Assembly: GCF_001431725.1 (NCBI RefSeq)
Contig: NZ_CP013106.1
Coordinates: forward strand, 496,001 to 560,000
Origin: Halomonas huangheensis
GTDB lineage: Bacteria; Pseudomonadota; Gammaproteobacteria; Pseudomonadales; Halomonadaceae
DNA: 64,000 nucleotides
Direction: 5' to 3'
The notes beneath the pieces are model-generated. The model was not told the origin of the DNA. It saw nothing but the letters and a program-made list of their open reading frames with translations, and did not search any database. Position 1 is the first letter of the stretch, and each line of letters opens with the position of its first letter. Made by a program: the position numbers and the translations under genes. Positions 41,799 through 50,394 of the stretch are shown here, in pieces.

Positions 41799-42897
41799 AT
41801 GTTGGAAACCAACCCGATTCATAACCTCATCAAGGACCTGTCTGAACGGACAGACGTCCTGAGGGGGTATCTTTGACTATGCCGAGAAGAAAGACCGGCT
41901 AGAGGAAGTCACACGCGAGCTTGAGGATCCGGGCGTCTGGAATGACCCGGATTATGCCCAGAAACTGGGCAAGGAACGTGCGTCACTGGAGTTGATCGTC
42001 GCGACCATTGATGAGCTTGATCAGGGATTGGGCGATAGCCGCGATCTGCTCGAGCTGGCAGAAATGGAGGACGATGAGGACACGGTCGGCGAAGTCCAGC
42101 GCGAGCTTGACTCTCTCAAGGCCAACCTCGAGAAGCTTGAGTTTCGGCGCATGTTCTCCGGTGAGATGGACGAGAATAACGCCTATCTCGATATCCAGGC
42201 AGGCTCAGGTGGTACCGAGGCTCAAGACTGGGCCAACATGCTGTTGCGCATGTATCTGCGCTGGGCCGAGAGCCACGGTTTCAAGAGCGAGATCACCGAG
42301 TTGTCGGCAGGTGAAGTCGCGGGTATCAAGTCCGCCTCTGTACACATTCAGGGGGACTACGCCTTCGGTTGGCTGCGCACCGAGACCGGGGTCCACCGTC
42401 TGGTACGCAAGAGTCCCTTCGACTCCGGTGGGCGTCGCCATACCTCTTTTGCCTCGGTGTTCCTGTCTCCGGAAATTGATGACAGCTTCGAGGTCGAGAT
42501 CAACCCGGCCGATCTGCGTGTCGATACCTACCGCTCCAGCGGTGCCGGTGGTCAGCACGTCAACACCACCGACTCGGCGGTGCGGATTACCCACGAGCCA
42601 AGTGGTGTAGTGGTATCGTGCCAGAGCCAGCGCAGTCAGCATGCCAACCGCGACTTTGCCATGAAACAGTTGAAGGCAAAGCTGTGGGAAGTGGAAATGC
42701 AGAAGCGTAACGCTGCCAAGCAGGAAGCCGAGGATGCCAAGGCGGACATCGGCTGGGGTAGCCAGATTCGCTCATACGTGCTGGATGACCAGCGCATCAA
42801 GGACCTGCGTACTTCCGTGCAATCCAGCAACTGCGACAAGGTGCTCGACGGAGACCTCGACGATTTCATTGTCGCCAGCTTGAAGCAGGGGCTTTAA
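41799..42897 (+). CDS. prfB: Peptide chain release factor 2 (programmed +1 frameshift)
   Basis: RF2 reads UGA and UAA stops. The gene begins at ATG 41799; 25 codons lead to an in-frame TGA (41874-41876) in the context AGGGGGTATCTTTGAC. This is the classic RF2 frameshift site, with an SD-like AGGGGG 3 nt before CTT. A +1 shift at CTT continues at GAC (41875) to give 365 aa, the E. coli length. The catalytic GGQ motif is in [20 protein letters not shown], and SPF ([10 protein letters not shown]) is the codon-reading tripeptide. lysS follows, as in E. coli. A naive caller would start at 41992 and lose the N-terminus. Confidence 0.97.
41862..41877 (+). promoter_or_regulatory. RF2 autoregulatory frameshift signal
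   Basis: AGGGGGTATCTTTGAC: internal Shine-Dalgarno (41862-41867), slippery CTT (41871-41873), in-frame TGA followed by C, a weak termination context. RF2 shortage favours the shift, giving feedback control. Confidence 0.96.
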
Positions 42898-42915
42898 GAC
42901 AATACTCGTGGCAGG

Positions 42916-42952
42916 CTGTAGCCTCGGCGCACGCTCGTGCGCGAGGCTACAG
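42916..42952. terminator. Long hairpin between prfB and lysS
   Basis: CTGTAGCCTC / GAGGCTACAG outer stem plus GCGCAC-GCTC-GTGCGC inner stem: 16 bp with one bulged G. No T run follows, so it is an attenuator, an RNA-processing hairpin or an intergenic repeat rather than a classical terminator. Confidence 0.5.
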
Positions 42953-43009
42953 TGATTCCCGCCGTTCTCGCCCGCGATACGAGACAACTTCTGATACAGG
43001 ACACTGGCC

Positions 43010-44536
43010 ATGGCCAACCAGGATATTCCCACTACCGCTGATGCCGCCCAGGAAGAAAACCGCCTGATCGCCGAGCGTCGTGCCAAACTGGCTGCCCGTC
43101 GTCAGCAGGTTGCCGATCAGGGTGGCAGCGTATTCCCCAATGATTTCCGTCGCGATAGCCTTGCCGCAGAATTGCAGGCTGAGTTGGGCGACAAGGACAA
43201 GGAAGAGCTGGAAGCGCTTGGGCGCGAAGCCGCTGTGGCTGGCCGGGTAATGCGCAAGCGCGGCCCCTTCATCGTGATTCAGGACGTCAGCGATCAGATT
43301 CAGCTGTACGTCGACAAGAAGGGGCTTCCGGAGCAGGTATTGGAAGACATCAAGGGCTGGGATATCGGCGATATCGTCGCGGGCCGTGGCCCAGTGCACA
43401 AGTCCGGCAAGGGCGACCTGTACGTGATGATGCTGGAGGCGCAGCTGCTGACCAAGAGCCTGCGTCCGTTGCCTGACAAGTTCCATGGCCTGACCGACAT
43501 GGAAGCGCGTTACCGTCAGCGTTATGTCGACCTGATCATGAATCCGGACTCGCGTCGTGTGTTCGAGACTCGCGCCGCGATCATCAGCACCATGCGTCGC
43601 TTCTTCGAGGACCGCGGCTTCATGGAAGTCGAGACGCCGATGCTGCAACAGATTCCCGGCGGTGCCACCGCGCGTCCGTTCGTTACCCACCATAATGCGC
43701 TGGATATCGACATGTATCTGCGCATTGCACCGGAGCTGTATCTCAAGCGCCTGGTGGTGGGTGGTTTCGAGCGGGTATTCGAGATCAACCGCAACTTCCG
43801 CAATGAAGGTCTGTCCACGCGCCATAATCCCGAGTTCACCATGGTCGAGTTCTACTGGGCCTATGTCGACTATCAGGAGTTGATGGATCTGACTGAGCAG
43901 ATGCTGCGCGAGATCGCCGAGAAGGTGCTTGGCACGACGATGCTGAACTATCAGGGATCGAGCTATGACCTGGGCCAGCCGTTCGTACGCATGACCATTC
44001 GTGAGGCGATTCTTGCCCATGGTGAGGGCATCAGTGCAGCGGATATTGATGATCTCGATGCGGCCCGTGCGTTGGCGACTCGTCTGGGTATTCAGGTCAA
44101 GGATGGTTGGGGCCTCGGCAAGCTGCAGACTGAAATCTTCGAGGAAGTGGCGGAAGCAAAGCTGGATCAACCGACGTTCATCACCGAGTATCCCGCCGAG
44201 GTCAGTCCGCTGGCACGGCGCAACGATGCCAACCCTTTCGTTACCGACCGCTTCGAGTTCTTCGTCGGTGGACGCGAGATCGCCAATGGCTTCTCCGAGC
44301 TCAACGATGCCGAGGATCAGGCCGAGCGTTTCCGTGCCCAGGCGGCAGAGAAGGATGCGGGTGACCTGGAAGCCATGTATTACGATGCGGACTATGTCCG
44401 TGCGCTGGAAGTGGGGCTGCCGCCGACAGCGGGTGAGGGTATTGGTATCGACCGGCTGGTGATGCTGTTCACCGACAGTCCGTCGATCCGTGATGTATTG
44501 CTGTTCCCGGCCATGCGCCCTGAAGTTGCCGAGTAG
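43010..44536 (+). CDS. lysS: Lysyl-tRNA synthetase (class II)
   Basis: A 508-aa class II enzyme charging tRNA-Lys. It has an N-terminal OB-fold anticodon domain (about 65-150). Motif 2 is [29 protein letters not shown], and motif 3 is [22 protein letters not shown] 43010 gives the usual N-terminus. The pairing with prfB is conserved across gammaproteobacteria. Confidence 0.97.
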   Translation: MANQDIPTTADAAQEENRLIAERRAKLAARRQQVADQGGSVFPNDFRRDSLAAELQAELGDKDKEELEALGREAAVAGRVMRKRGPFIVIQDVSDQIQLYVDKKGLPEQVLEDIKGWDIGDIVAGRGPVHKSGKGDLYVMMLEAQLLTKSLRPLPDKFHGLTDMEARYRQRYVDLIMNPDSRRVFETRAAIISTMRRFFEDRGFMEVETPMLQQIPGGATARPFVTHHNALDIDMYLRIAPELYLKRLVVGGFERVFEINRNFRNEGLSTRHNPEFTMVEFYWAYVDYQELMDLTEQMLREIAEKVLGTTMLNYQGSSYDLGQPFVRMTIREAILAHGEGISAADIDDLDAARALATRLGIQVKDGWGLGKLQTEIFEEVAEAKLDQPTFITEYPAEVSPLARRNDANPFVTDRFEFFVGGREIANGFSELNDAEDQAERFRAQAAEKDAGDLEAMYYDADYVRALEVGLPPTAGEGIGIDRLVMLFTDSPSIRDVLLFPAMRPEVAE

Positions 44537-44697
44537 CTTGCTGAGCAAGTTGTCGAGTAGTTGGATCCGTAGACTTGCCGAGTGACACCTTGATGGCTGG
44601 CGGTGTTGTGCCGCTGGCGATCATCCGGCAGATAAGCGCTGGTAAGGGAGCGACAGAGCGCACATAATGGCTGCGTTTCGACGTCGAGGAGACCGTG

Positions 44698-45084
44698 ATG
44701 AAACTGCTCAACCGCTCCGCCCTGAGCGTCAGGCCGACCCAGCATTTTGTTGACTGGATCAATGCGCTTGAACCGACGGTAGGCGATGATGACCTCACCC
44801 TTGCTGATGTCGAGCGCGAAAGCACCGTCTACTTGATTCCCGAGATGGATACACGGGAAGCTCTGGATGCCTTCGTTCGCGAGCGCTTCCTCGATGTGCT
44901 GGAAAGTGAACTACGTGCCTGGGAAGAAGACGAGCGCCAGTGGCCGGAAACGGTCGACTGGGCATTGTTCGAACGCTTCCTGCAGGTCGAACACAGCTAC
45001 CTGGCAATCGACCTCGAAAATGAAGCTGCGCTGGAAATCTCCGAAGTGGATGATGAGCTGCTGGTGGATCTCGAGCAGGACTGA
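44698..45084 (+). CDS. Acidic conserved hypothetical protein
   Basis: A 128-aa soluble protein, strongly acidic, especially at the C-terminus (EISEVDDELLVDLEQD). No signal peptide or membrane segment is present. Predicted mostly helical, with several Trp residues (WAL, WEEDERQW). GAGGAG lies 6 nt before ATG 44698. It is a single gene between lysS and an MFS transporter. Codon use and the strong RBS support it being real. I do not recognise the family or function. Confidence 0.8.
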   Translation: MKLLNRSALSVRPTQHFVDWINALEPTVGDDDLTLADVERESTVYLIPEMDTREALDAFVRERFLDVLESELRAWEEDERQWPETVDWALFERFLQVEHSYLAIDLENEAALEISEVDDELLVDLEQD

Positions 45085-45278
45085 TCACCGTGGGATTGCG
45101 CCGCCCGCTGCGCTATAGAGCAGTGGGCCTATGCGACCAGCACTACCATTCTGACATCTTGAGCTGTCGGTTGCTGGTCCCGGGGCCCTTTGGCCTTGTC
45201 TTGAATCAGGGCTCTTCTGCTCTCAAGAGCTTCGTTGCTCGAAGCTTGTCGTCATGTCCTCTGTGATGGATTCGATCC

Positions 45279-46682
45279 ATGAGTCGTCTGTTCTCGGATC
45301 GTGAAGGTGACGATGGTCTGCCTGGACCAGAACGTCGTCTAGCGGTGATCGCCCTGGTGCTTGGCACTCTGATGGCGGTCGTCGATACCACCATGATCAA
45401 TATCGCGCTGCCATCGATGGCGCGTGACCTCGATATCTCCCCATCCAGAGCTATCTGGATCACCAACCTGTTTCAGGTGGTGTGTGCTGCCATGCTACTG
45501 GTATTTGCTGCGGCCAGTGAGCTGTTGAGTCGACGCAAGGTCTATGTCTTCGGCATTGGCCTCTTCACGCTTGGTGCCCTGGGCAGTGCATTGTCACCCA
45601 ATTTCGAGACGCTGCTGGTGTTTCGGGCTCTGCAGGGTGTAGGCGCTGCGGCGACGCTCTCGATTGGTCCATCGCTGTATCGCATGATCTTCCCCTCACG
45701 CTTGCTGGGAAGTGCGCTGGGGTTATCGTCATTGGTGGTCGCGGGTGGCTATGCGGCGGGCCCATCGATTGGCGGTCTGGTGCTGTCGGTCGCCAACTGG
45801 CCATGGCTGTTTGCTCTGAATCTGCCGCTGGGTGTGGCGGCAGTGGTCATGGCCTGGCGAGCTCTACCGCGAGAGGTGTCTCGCGAAGGCAGTTTTGATT
45901 CCTTCGGTGCGATTTTTTCGATGTTGATGCTCGGTGGTCTGTTCATGGCCATGGATGCTGTTGGTCATCAGGCTTCGGCGCTGGAACTATTGGCCTGGGG
46001 TATGCTGACGGGTGTCGCTCTGCTGGGCTTCGTCTGGCGGCAGCGTCGCGCGAGTCACCCCTTGTTGCCACTTGGCGTGTTTCGGGAGTCACGCTTTCGC
46101 CTTGCTGTTGGCACCCAGGGGACTGCCTTCATCGGTCAGGGGCTGACGTTCGTGGCGCTATCCTTTCTTTACCAGCAGGAGATGGGTTACTCGGCGCTGC
46201 ATACTGCCTGGCTATTCACCCCCTGGCCGTTGACTATCATGCTGGTCGGGCCGCTTGCCGGTCGCCTCGCTGATCGTTTCAATCCGGCGCTGGTGGCGAC
46301 GACAGGACTGGTGCTGTTGCTGCTCGGACTGATTAGCCTGGCGCTGCTGCCGGCAGATGCCGGAGTGCTGGATAGTATGTGGCGGACGGCGCTGTGTGGG
46401 GCCGGCTTCGGACTGTTCCAGCCGCCCAATAATCGAGAATTGATGACTAGCGTGCCGCTTGCGCGCAGTGCCAATGCATCTGGAGTGATGAGTACCACGC
46501 GTACGGTCGGTCAGTCGTTGGGAGTCGCGCTGGTTGGCCTGTGTCTCGCGGCGGGTGCCGGCGTGCAGCAGGCGCTGTGGTTGGGAGCCGCGACCACGCT
46601 GCTGGCGCTGTGCATCAGTATCATTCGTGTCGGTCGTGCTGGACGTGCCCATGTCGAGGCGCGTTCGGCGCGAGCATCGTAG
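45279..46682 (+). CDS. DHA2-type MFS multidrug transporter
   Basis: A 467-aa protein with about 14 hydrophobic segments, as in the DHA2 (SmvA/QacA-like) drug:H+ antiporters. Motif C/D1-like VVDTTMINIALPSMARDL in TM1 is diagnostic; RALQGVGAAATLSIGPSLYR and PLGVFRESRF follow. The usual role is proton-driven export of cationic drugs or dyes; the substrate is unknown. The start ATG lies inside the perfect hairpin ATGGAT-TCG-ATCCAT (45266-45280), and no good RBS precedes it. The leader also carries two overlapping hairpins (see findings). Confidence 0.87.
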   Translation: MSRLFSDREGDDGLPGPERRLAVIALVLGTLMAVVDTTMINIALPSMARDLDISPSRAIWITNLFQVVCAAMLLVFAAASELLSRRKVYVFGIGLFTLGALGSALSPNFETLLVFRALQGVGAAATLSIGPSLYRMIFPSRLLGSALGLSSLVVAGGYAAGPSIGGLVLSVANWPWLFALNLPLGVAAVVMAWRALPREVSREGSFDSFGAIFSMLMLGGLFMAMDAVGHQASALELLAWGMLTGVALLGFVWRQRRASHPLLPLGVFRESRFRLAVGTQGTAFIGQGLTFVALSFLYQQEMGYSALHTAWLFTPWPLTIMLVGPLAGRLADRFNPALVATTGLVLLLLGLISLALLPADAGVLDSMWRTALCGAGFGLFQPPNNRELMTSVPLARSANASGVMSTTRTVGQSLGVALVGLCLAAGAGVQQALWLGAATTLLALCISIIRVGRAGRAHVEARSARAS

Positions 46683-46802
46683 AAAACTGTGCAAGAGCGT
46701 ACAATGGTAGGGGAGCAAAAGCTGTTCTTGTTCATGAATCCTGTACGATCCATGGGTCGTTGATCCATGGCCAATCGAGCCACTACTTTTTCGAGAACCA
46801 GT

Positions 46803-47111
46803 ATGAGTATACAGGCGACCATCGAAGATAAACTCAAGGCGCTGGAGCCCACCGAGTTGGTGGTCGAGAACGAGAGCCACATGCACAATGTGCCGCCGAA
46901 TTCCGAGACCCACTTCAAGGTGACGCTGGTGTCGGAGCGCTTTGTCGGATTGATGCCGGTCAAGCGCCACCAGCAGATCTATGCGCTGTTGGCTGACGAG
47001 CTTTCAGGCCCTGTTCATGCGCTGGCACTGCATCTCTACACTCCGCAGGAATGGGCGTCGCGTGGTGCCCCCCGTCCCGATTCGCCTGGCTGCATGGGCG
47101 GTGGGCACTAG
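46803..47111 (+). CDS. bolA: BolA family protein
   Basis: A 102-aa BolA protein with NESHMHNVPPNSETHFKVTLVSERF, the invariant His in the motif RHQQIYALLADEL, and VHALALHLYTPQEW near the end. BolA partners with monothiol glutaredoxins through [2Fe-2S] clusters and affects cell shape and the stress response. ATG 46803 aligns with the family start. The gene follows a possible -10 (TACAAT, 46700) and twin GATCCATGG repeats in its leader. Confidence 0.94.
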   Translation: MSIQATIEDKLKALEPTELVVENESHMHNVPPNSETHFKVTLVSERFVGLMPVKRHQQIYALLADELSGPVHALALHLYTPQEWASRGAPRPDSPGCMGGGH

Positions 47112-47112
47112 A

Positions 47113-48021
47113 GTGGTATCGCCGAGCGAACCGCGCGCCACTCCGTTGTCGACTCCTGAGCCAACGCGGCGGGCCTACCTGAATGCGATGGGACTGACCA
47201 GCTGGGAGTCACGCTACCAGCTGCCCAACGCGCTGCAGACGTCGGTCTGTGACTGGCCTGAACTGGAAAGCCCTGAGTCAGCCAGGCCCAGAGCGGGAGC
47301 CGAGAATCTGCATGCGCTGCTGGAAGATGCGGCGCAGGCTGTGCCCCCGCCGCAGGTAGAACCTTCGTCACAACCTTCCTCACACGGGGATGCGGCACCT
47401 GCCGAGCCAGCGGTGCAGGTTGGGCGTGGGCAGCGCAAGGCACGCGCGCTGTTGGGAGATATTGCTCCCGAGGAGCCATCAGAGCGCGGAGGAGAAGTTG
47501 CGGATCCGGATAGCGCGCTTCAGGAAGTCGCCAGCGAGGCGTCTGAGCCGTTGCGTTTCGACTGCCAGGTCTGTTGCCTGGATGGTCGCTGGCTGCTGCT
47601 GATGGCTCAGCCTCAACCTCTGGATGCTGTGGGACAGCGCTTGTTGCTGAATATTCTGCGCGCCGCTGGCGTGCAAGTAGAGCAAAGCCCGAGTTTTGAG
47701 TCGCTGCGTTGGCCACTGGAAGAGGGGTTGCCGGTGCATCAGCCGCGTGCGGAAGCGCGCCAGGGGCTCAAGGCATTCGTTGCTGGTCGTAGGCGGCGAG
47801 GCTGGGAGCCGGAACGGTTGTTGATCTTCGGTGATGATGAAGCATTGCAAACAGTCGTCGATGTCGATGATAACGGCCATAGTCAAACGCTGGAAATGCC
47901 GGTATGGCAAGGGCCCGGGTTGCTGGAATTGCTGTCCGGCAGTGGCGCCAAACGAGCGCTTTGGCCACATGCCGTTGAGTGGCGTCGTCAGTGGCTTGGT
48001 GAGGTTGGGCAAGGTGACTGA
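47113..48021 (+). CDS. Candidate DNA polymerase III psi subunit (HolD-like), extended
   Basis: About 302 aa from GTG 47113 (start uncertain; GTG 47101 is also possible). The N-terminus RRAYLNAMGLTSWESRYQLP resembles the clamp-loader-binding tail of HolD (RRDWQLQQLGITQW in E. coli). The C-terminal half has LLLMAQPQPLDAVGQRLLLNILRAAGV and ends with a PGLLELLSGSGAKRALWPHAVEW-like block, comparable to HolD's core and end. A Pro/Glu/Ser-rich linker (about 60-150) separates them. rimI follows with overlap, exactly the holD-rimI order of E. coli. The similarity is weak and read by eye, so the call is an inference. Confidence 0.5.
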   Translation: MVSPSEPRATPLSTPEPTRRAYLNAMGLTSWESRYQLPNALQTSVCDWPELESPESARPRAGAENLHALLEDAAQAVPPPQVEPSSQPSSHGDAAPAEPAVQVGRGQRKARALLGDIAPEEPSERGGEVADPDSALQEVASEASEPLRFDCQVCCLDGRWLLLMAQPQPLDAVGQRLLLNILRAAGVQVEQSPSFESLRWPLEEGLPVHQPRAEARQGLKAFVAGRRRRGWEPERLLIFGDDEALQTVVDVDDNGHSQTLEMPVWQGPGLLELLSGSGAKRALWPHAVEWRRQWLGEVGQGD

Positions 48022-48490
48022 GCTGGTGGCGCTGGGGCCTGATGATCTGGAGGCTCTGCTGGCGCTCGAGGAGGCCCAGCCCATACCGGTATCAATGCCG
48101 ACCACTTTGGCCAGGGCGTTGGCCAGTTCCAGGCATCAGGTATTCGGCGCTGTGGACGAATATGGCCGAATACTCGGCTACGCGCTATTGGCGATACAGG
48201 CCTTCGATGGCGAATTGGAGGCTGTTCTGGTTGCCGCCGACGCGCGACGCCAGGGCATTGCCGGGCGTTTGCTGGCGCAGGTAATCAGTACCGCGCGAGA
48301 GCGACAACTCGAACGCCTGTTGCTGGAAGTGCGTGCCGGCAACAACGCGGCGATCGTTCTGTATCGTGCTGCCGGCTTTGCGCAGGACGGTATCCGCAAG
48401 GGCTACTACCCTCCCGCACCTGACTCGGTGGAACGCGAGGACGCCTGTCTGATGTCGCTTGATCTGGATAGTAGCGCCCGTAATGGATAG
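48014..48490 (+). CDS. rimI: Ribosomal protein S18 alanine N-acetyltransferase RimI
   Basis: A 158-aa GNAT acetyltransferase. Motif A reads VAADARRQGIAGRLLAQVI (acetyl-CoA loop R/Q-x-x-G-x-G/A). LLLEVRAGNNAAIVLYRAAGFAQDGIRKGYY, including the catalytic-site Glu and Tyr, is characteristic of RimI. I chose GTG 48014 (VTELVALG) with GAGG upstream; it overlaps the preceding gene by 8 bp. The final codons (DSSARNG) are encoded by the first unit of a 19-bp tandem repeat. Confidence 0.92.
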   Translation: MTELVALGPDDLEALLALEEAQPIPVSMPTTLARALASSRHQVFGAVDEYGRILGYALLAIQAFDGELEAVLVAADARRQGIAGRLLAQVISTARERQLERLLLEVRAGNNAAIVLYRAAGFAQDGIRKGYYPPAPDSVEREDACLMSLDLDSSARNG

Positions 48491-48521
48491 TAGCGCCCGT
48501 AATGGATAGCAGCGTCAGTAA
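48465..48521. repeat. 19-bp tandem repeat, three copies, across the rimI stop
   Basis: TGGATAGTAGCGCCCGTAA occurs at 48465-48483 and 48484-48502; a diverged third copy (TGGATAGCAGCGTCAGTAA) is at 48503-48521. Copy number could change the gene end. Confidence 0.92.
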
Positions 48522-48552
48522 TGAGTGAGTGCAGGCCAGCGCTGATCACGAC

Positions 48553-48588
48553 AACAAGAAGGGGCTCCGACAGGAGCCCCTTCTTGTT
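48553..48588. terminator. Bidirectional terminator between rimI and zapB
   Basis: Perfect 16-bp stem AACAAGAAGGGGCTCC / GGAGCCCCTTCTTGTT with loop GACA. The A-rich and T-rich ends suit both directions. Confidence 0.9.
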
Positions 48589-48678
48589 TGCAGCCAATGG
48601 AAATTCCGGACCTGTTGCACTGGTCCGGAGACTTTCCAGCAAAGTGTCGACGGGTTGCCGACACTGCAGTGGCCTGGC

Positions 48679-48900
48679 TTACATCGACTGAGCGGGCTGG
48701 GATGCTGCCTGCTGCTGACCGCCATCGATATCGTCGAGTTTGCCGAGCAATGACGTCAGGCGACGTTCCCAATCCTCGCGCTCCTGCTTGAGGCGAGCAT
48801 TTTCCTCGCGCAGCTCCTCGGCTTCCATCTTCAGCAATTCCAGCGCCTCGACGGCACTAGTGACTTTCTGTTCGAGCTGGTTGAAGAGTTCAGTGCTCAT
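48679..48900 (-). CDS. zapB: Cell division protein ZapB
   Basis: A 73-aa coiled-coil protein: STELFNQLEQKVTSAVEALELLKMEAEELREENARL has continuous heptads. It aligns along most of its length with E. coli ZapB, ending in LTSLLGKLDDI against LQALLGRMEEV. ZapB joins the Z-ring through ZapA and MatP. ATG 48900 has GGAGACAAGG upstream. A short Gln/Ala-rich tail is extra. It is a monocistronic gene with a terminator shared with rimI. Confidence 0.88.
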   Translation of the reverse strand: MSTELFNQLEQKVTSAVEALELLKMEAEELREENARLKQEREDWERRLTSLLGKLDDIDGGQQQAASQPAQSM

Positions 48901-49180
48901 CCTTGTCTCCTGCATGACATTCGTTCAGGCGCGCCGGGCGCGCATCTGGAAGCAGTGGATGAATTGCCGAGCGTTATGCTCACTTGGGCATTCAGGCAGT
49001 GTTTCCTGGGGCATGAGCGTAACGCTGTGGAGCCACAGGAACAAGCGTCGCGGCAAGGCGACGCGCTGATTTGCCACACCGTTGCCTGAAAGGCAACAAA
49101 TATGACCGTTTCGAACCTTCTTTACGGCGCCCCCTCCTTACATAGTCATGGGACCTTCTGTCCGATGAGTCGACCGTTTC

Positions 49181-50338
49181 ATGTTCAATGATCTGCAACT
49201 TGCACGCGCGGTAGCGCTGCGCCACGACCTTCACCGACACCCTGAGCTCAAGTTCGAGGAGCGGCGTACATCAGCGTTGCTGGCGGAACGTCTGGAGGCG
49301 TTGGGCTATCACGTTACCCGCGGTATCGCCGACACCGGGGTGATGGCGGAGCTGGATACTGGACGTCCGGGGCCAGTGATTGCCTTGCGTGCCGATATGG
49401 ATGCCCTGCCGATCGTTGAAGCCAATCAGCGTGCCTGGCGGTCCGAGCATGAAGGACGTATGCATGCCTGTGGTCATGATGGCCATACTGCTGCCCTGAT
49501 GTTGGCTGCCGAAGCGATCATCGAGCGCCGTGACTCACTGGGAGGCCATCTCAAGCTGCTGTTCCAGCCTGCGGAGGAAGGGGGCAATGGCGCGGAGAAG
49601 ATGGTACAGGCGGGAGTTCTGGACTCGCCGCGGGTAGACGCCATCTTTGGCTATCACAACCGTCCCGGCTTCGAAACCGGAATGCTGTTCGTCAAGCCGG
49701 GGTCGGCGATGGGCGGCAATGATACCTGGAAGGTGACTATTCGCGGTCGCTCGGGACATGCGGCGATGCCGCATCTGGCACTGGACCCCATCTACATCGG
49801 TGCTTGTGTTGTGCAGCAGGTGCAGGGCCTGGTCGGTCGTCACAAGTCGCCGTTGCGTGCCGGTGTGATTACCGTGGCGTCGTTTCACGCTGGGGATGCG
49901 GCCAATGTCATTCCTGGCACCGCTGAGCTGCTGGTCAATATCCGCAGTGACAGCAGCGAGGCGCGAGATGCTCTGGCCGGCAATCTGGAGGCGCTGGTCG
50001 GTGGTATCTGCTCCGCTCATGGCGCTGAGTTCGCCATCGAGCATCTGCAGCATGTCCCACCCCTGGTGAATGACGCCGAGTGGTCCCAGCGGGTGTTGGA
50101 TATCGCACGCGAGTACGGCGTCAGTCCACGTATCGAGAAGATCGATTACATGCCAACCATGGGGGCAGAGGACTTCGCCTTCTACCTGCAGCAGGTGCCG
50201 GGTTGCTTCTTCTTCGTGGGCAACGGTGAGCACGGAGCTTACCTGCACAACGAGCACTATGACTTCAACGACGACATTCTGCCGGTGGCGGCGGGTACCT
50301 TCGTTGCACTGTGTGAGTCGCTGATGAAAGCGCGTTGA
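49181..50338 (+). CDS. M20 family amidohydrolase (M20D, HipO/AbgB-like)
   Basis: A 385-aa metal-dependent amidohydrolase that cleaves N-acyl amino acids or aminoacyl conjugates. The M20D metal ligands are visible: Cys97 and His99 in HACGHDGHT, Glu-Glu in QPAEEGGNG, His in GYHNRPG and the C-terminal His in YLHNEHYDFND. The dimerisation domain is about 175-290. No signal peptide, so it is cytoplasmic. It is followed 57 bp later by an AbgT-type transporter, suggesting uptake and hydrolysis of the same substrate class. Confidence 0.9.
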   Translation: MFNDLQLARAVALRHDLHRHPELKFEERRTSALLAERLEALGYHVTRGIADTGVMAELDTGRPGPVIALRADMDALPIVEANQRAWRSEHEGRMHACGHDGHTAALMLAAEAIIERRDSLGGHLKLLFQPAEEGGNGAEKMVQAGVLDSPRVDAIFGYHNRPGFETGMLFVKPGSAMGGNDTWKVTIRGRSGHAAMPHLALDPIYIGACVVQQVQGLVGRHKSPLRAGVITVASFHAGDAANVIPGTAELLVNIRSDSSEARDALAGNLEALVGGICSAHGAEFAIEHLQHVPPLVNDAEWSQRVLDIAREYGVSPRIEKIDYMPTMGAEDFAFYLQQVPGCFFFVGNGEHGAYLHNEHYDFNDDILPVAAGTFVALCESLMKAR

Positions 50339-50394
50339 AGCTGACTTTTCGCTGAATTCAACAACCCCATAGAACAAGACAAGAGGGTCCACCC

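Noticed and set aside
41874..41876. Apparent premature stop / broken prfB
   Set aside because: The TGA sits in the exact RF2 programmed frameshift context and the downstream frame is intact, so the gene is functional, not a pseudogene.
42947..44548. 533-codon open frame on the minus strand across lysS
   Set aside because: Exact shadow of lysS; composition-driven open frame with no RBS or family motif.
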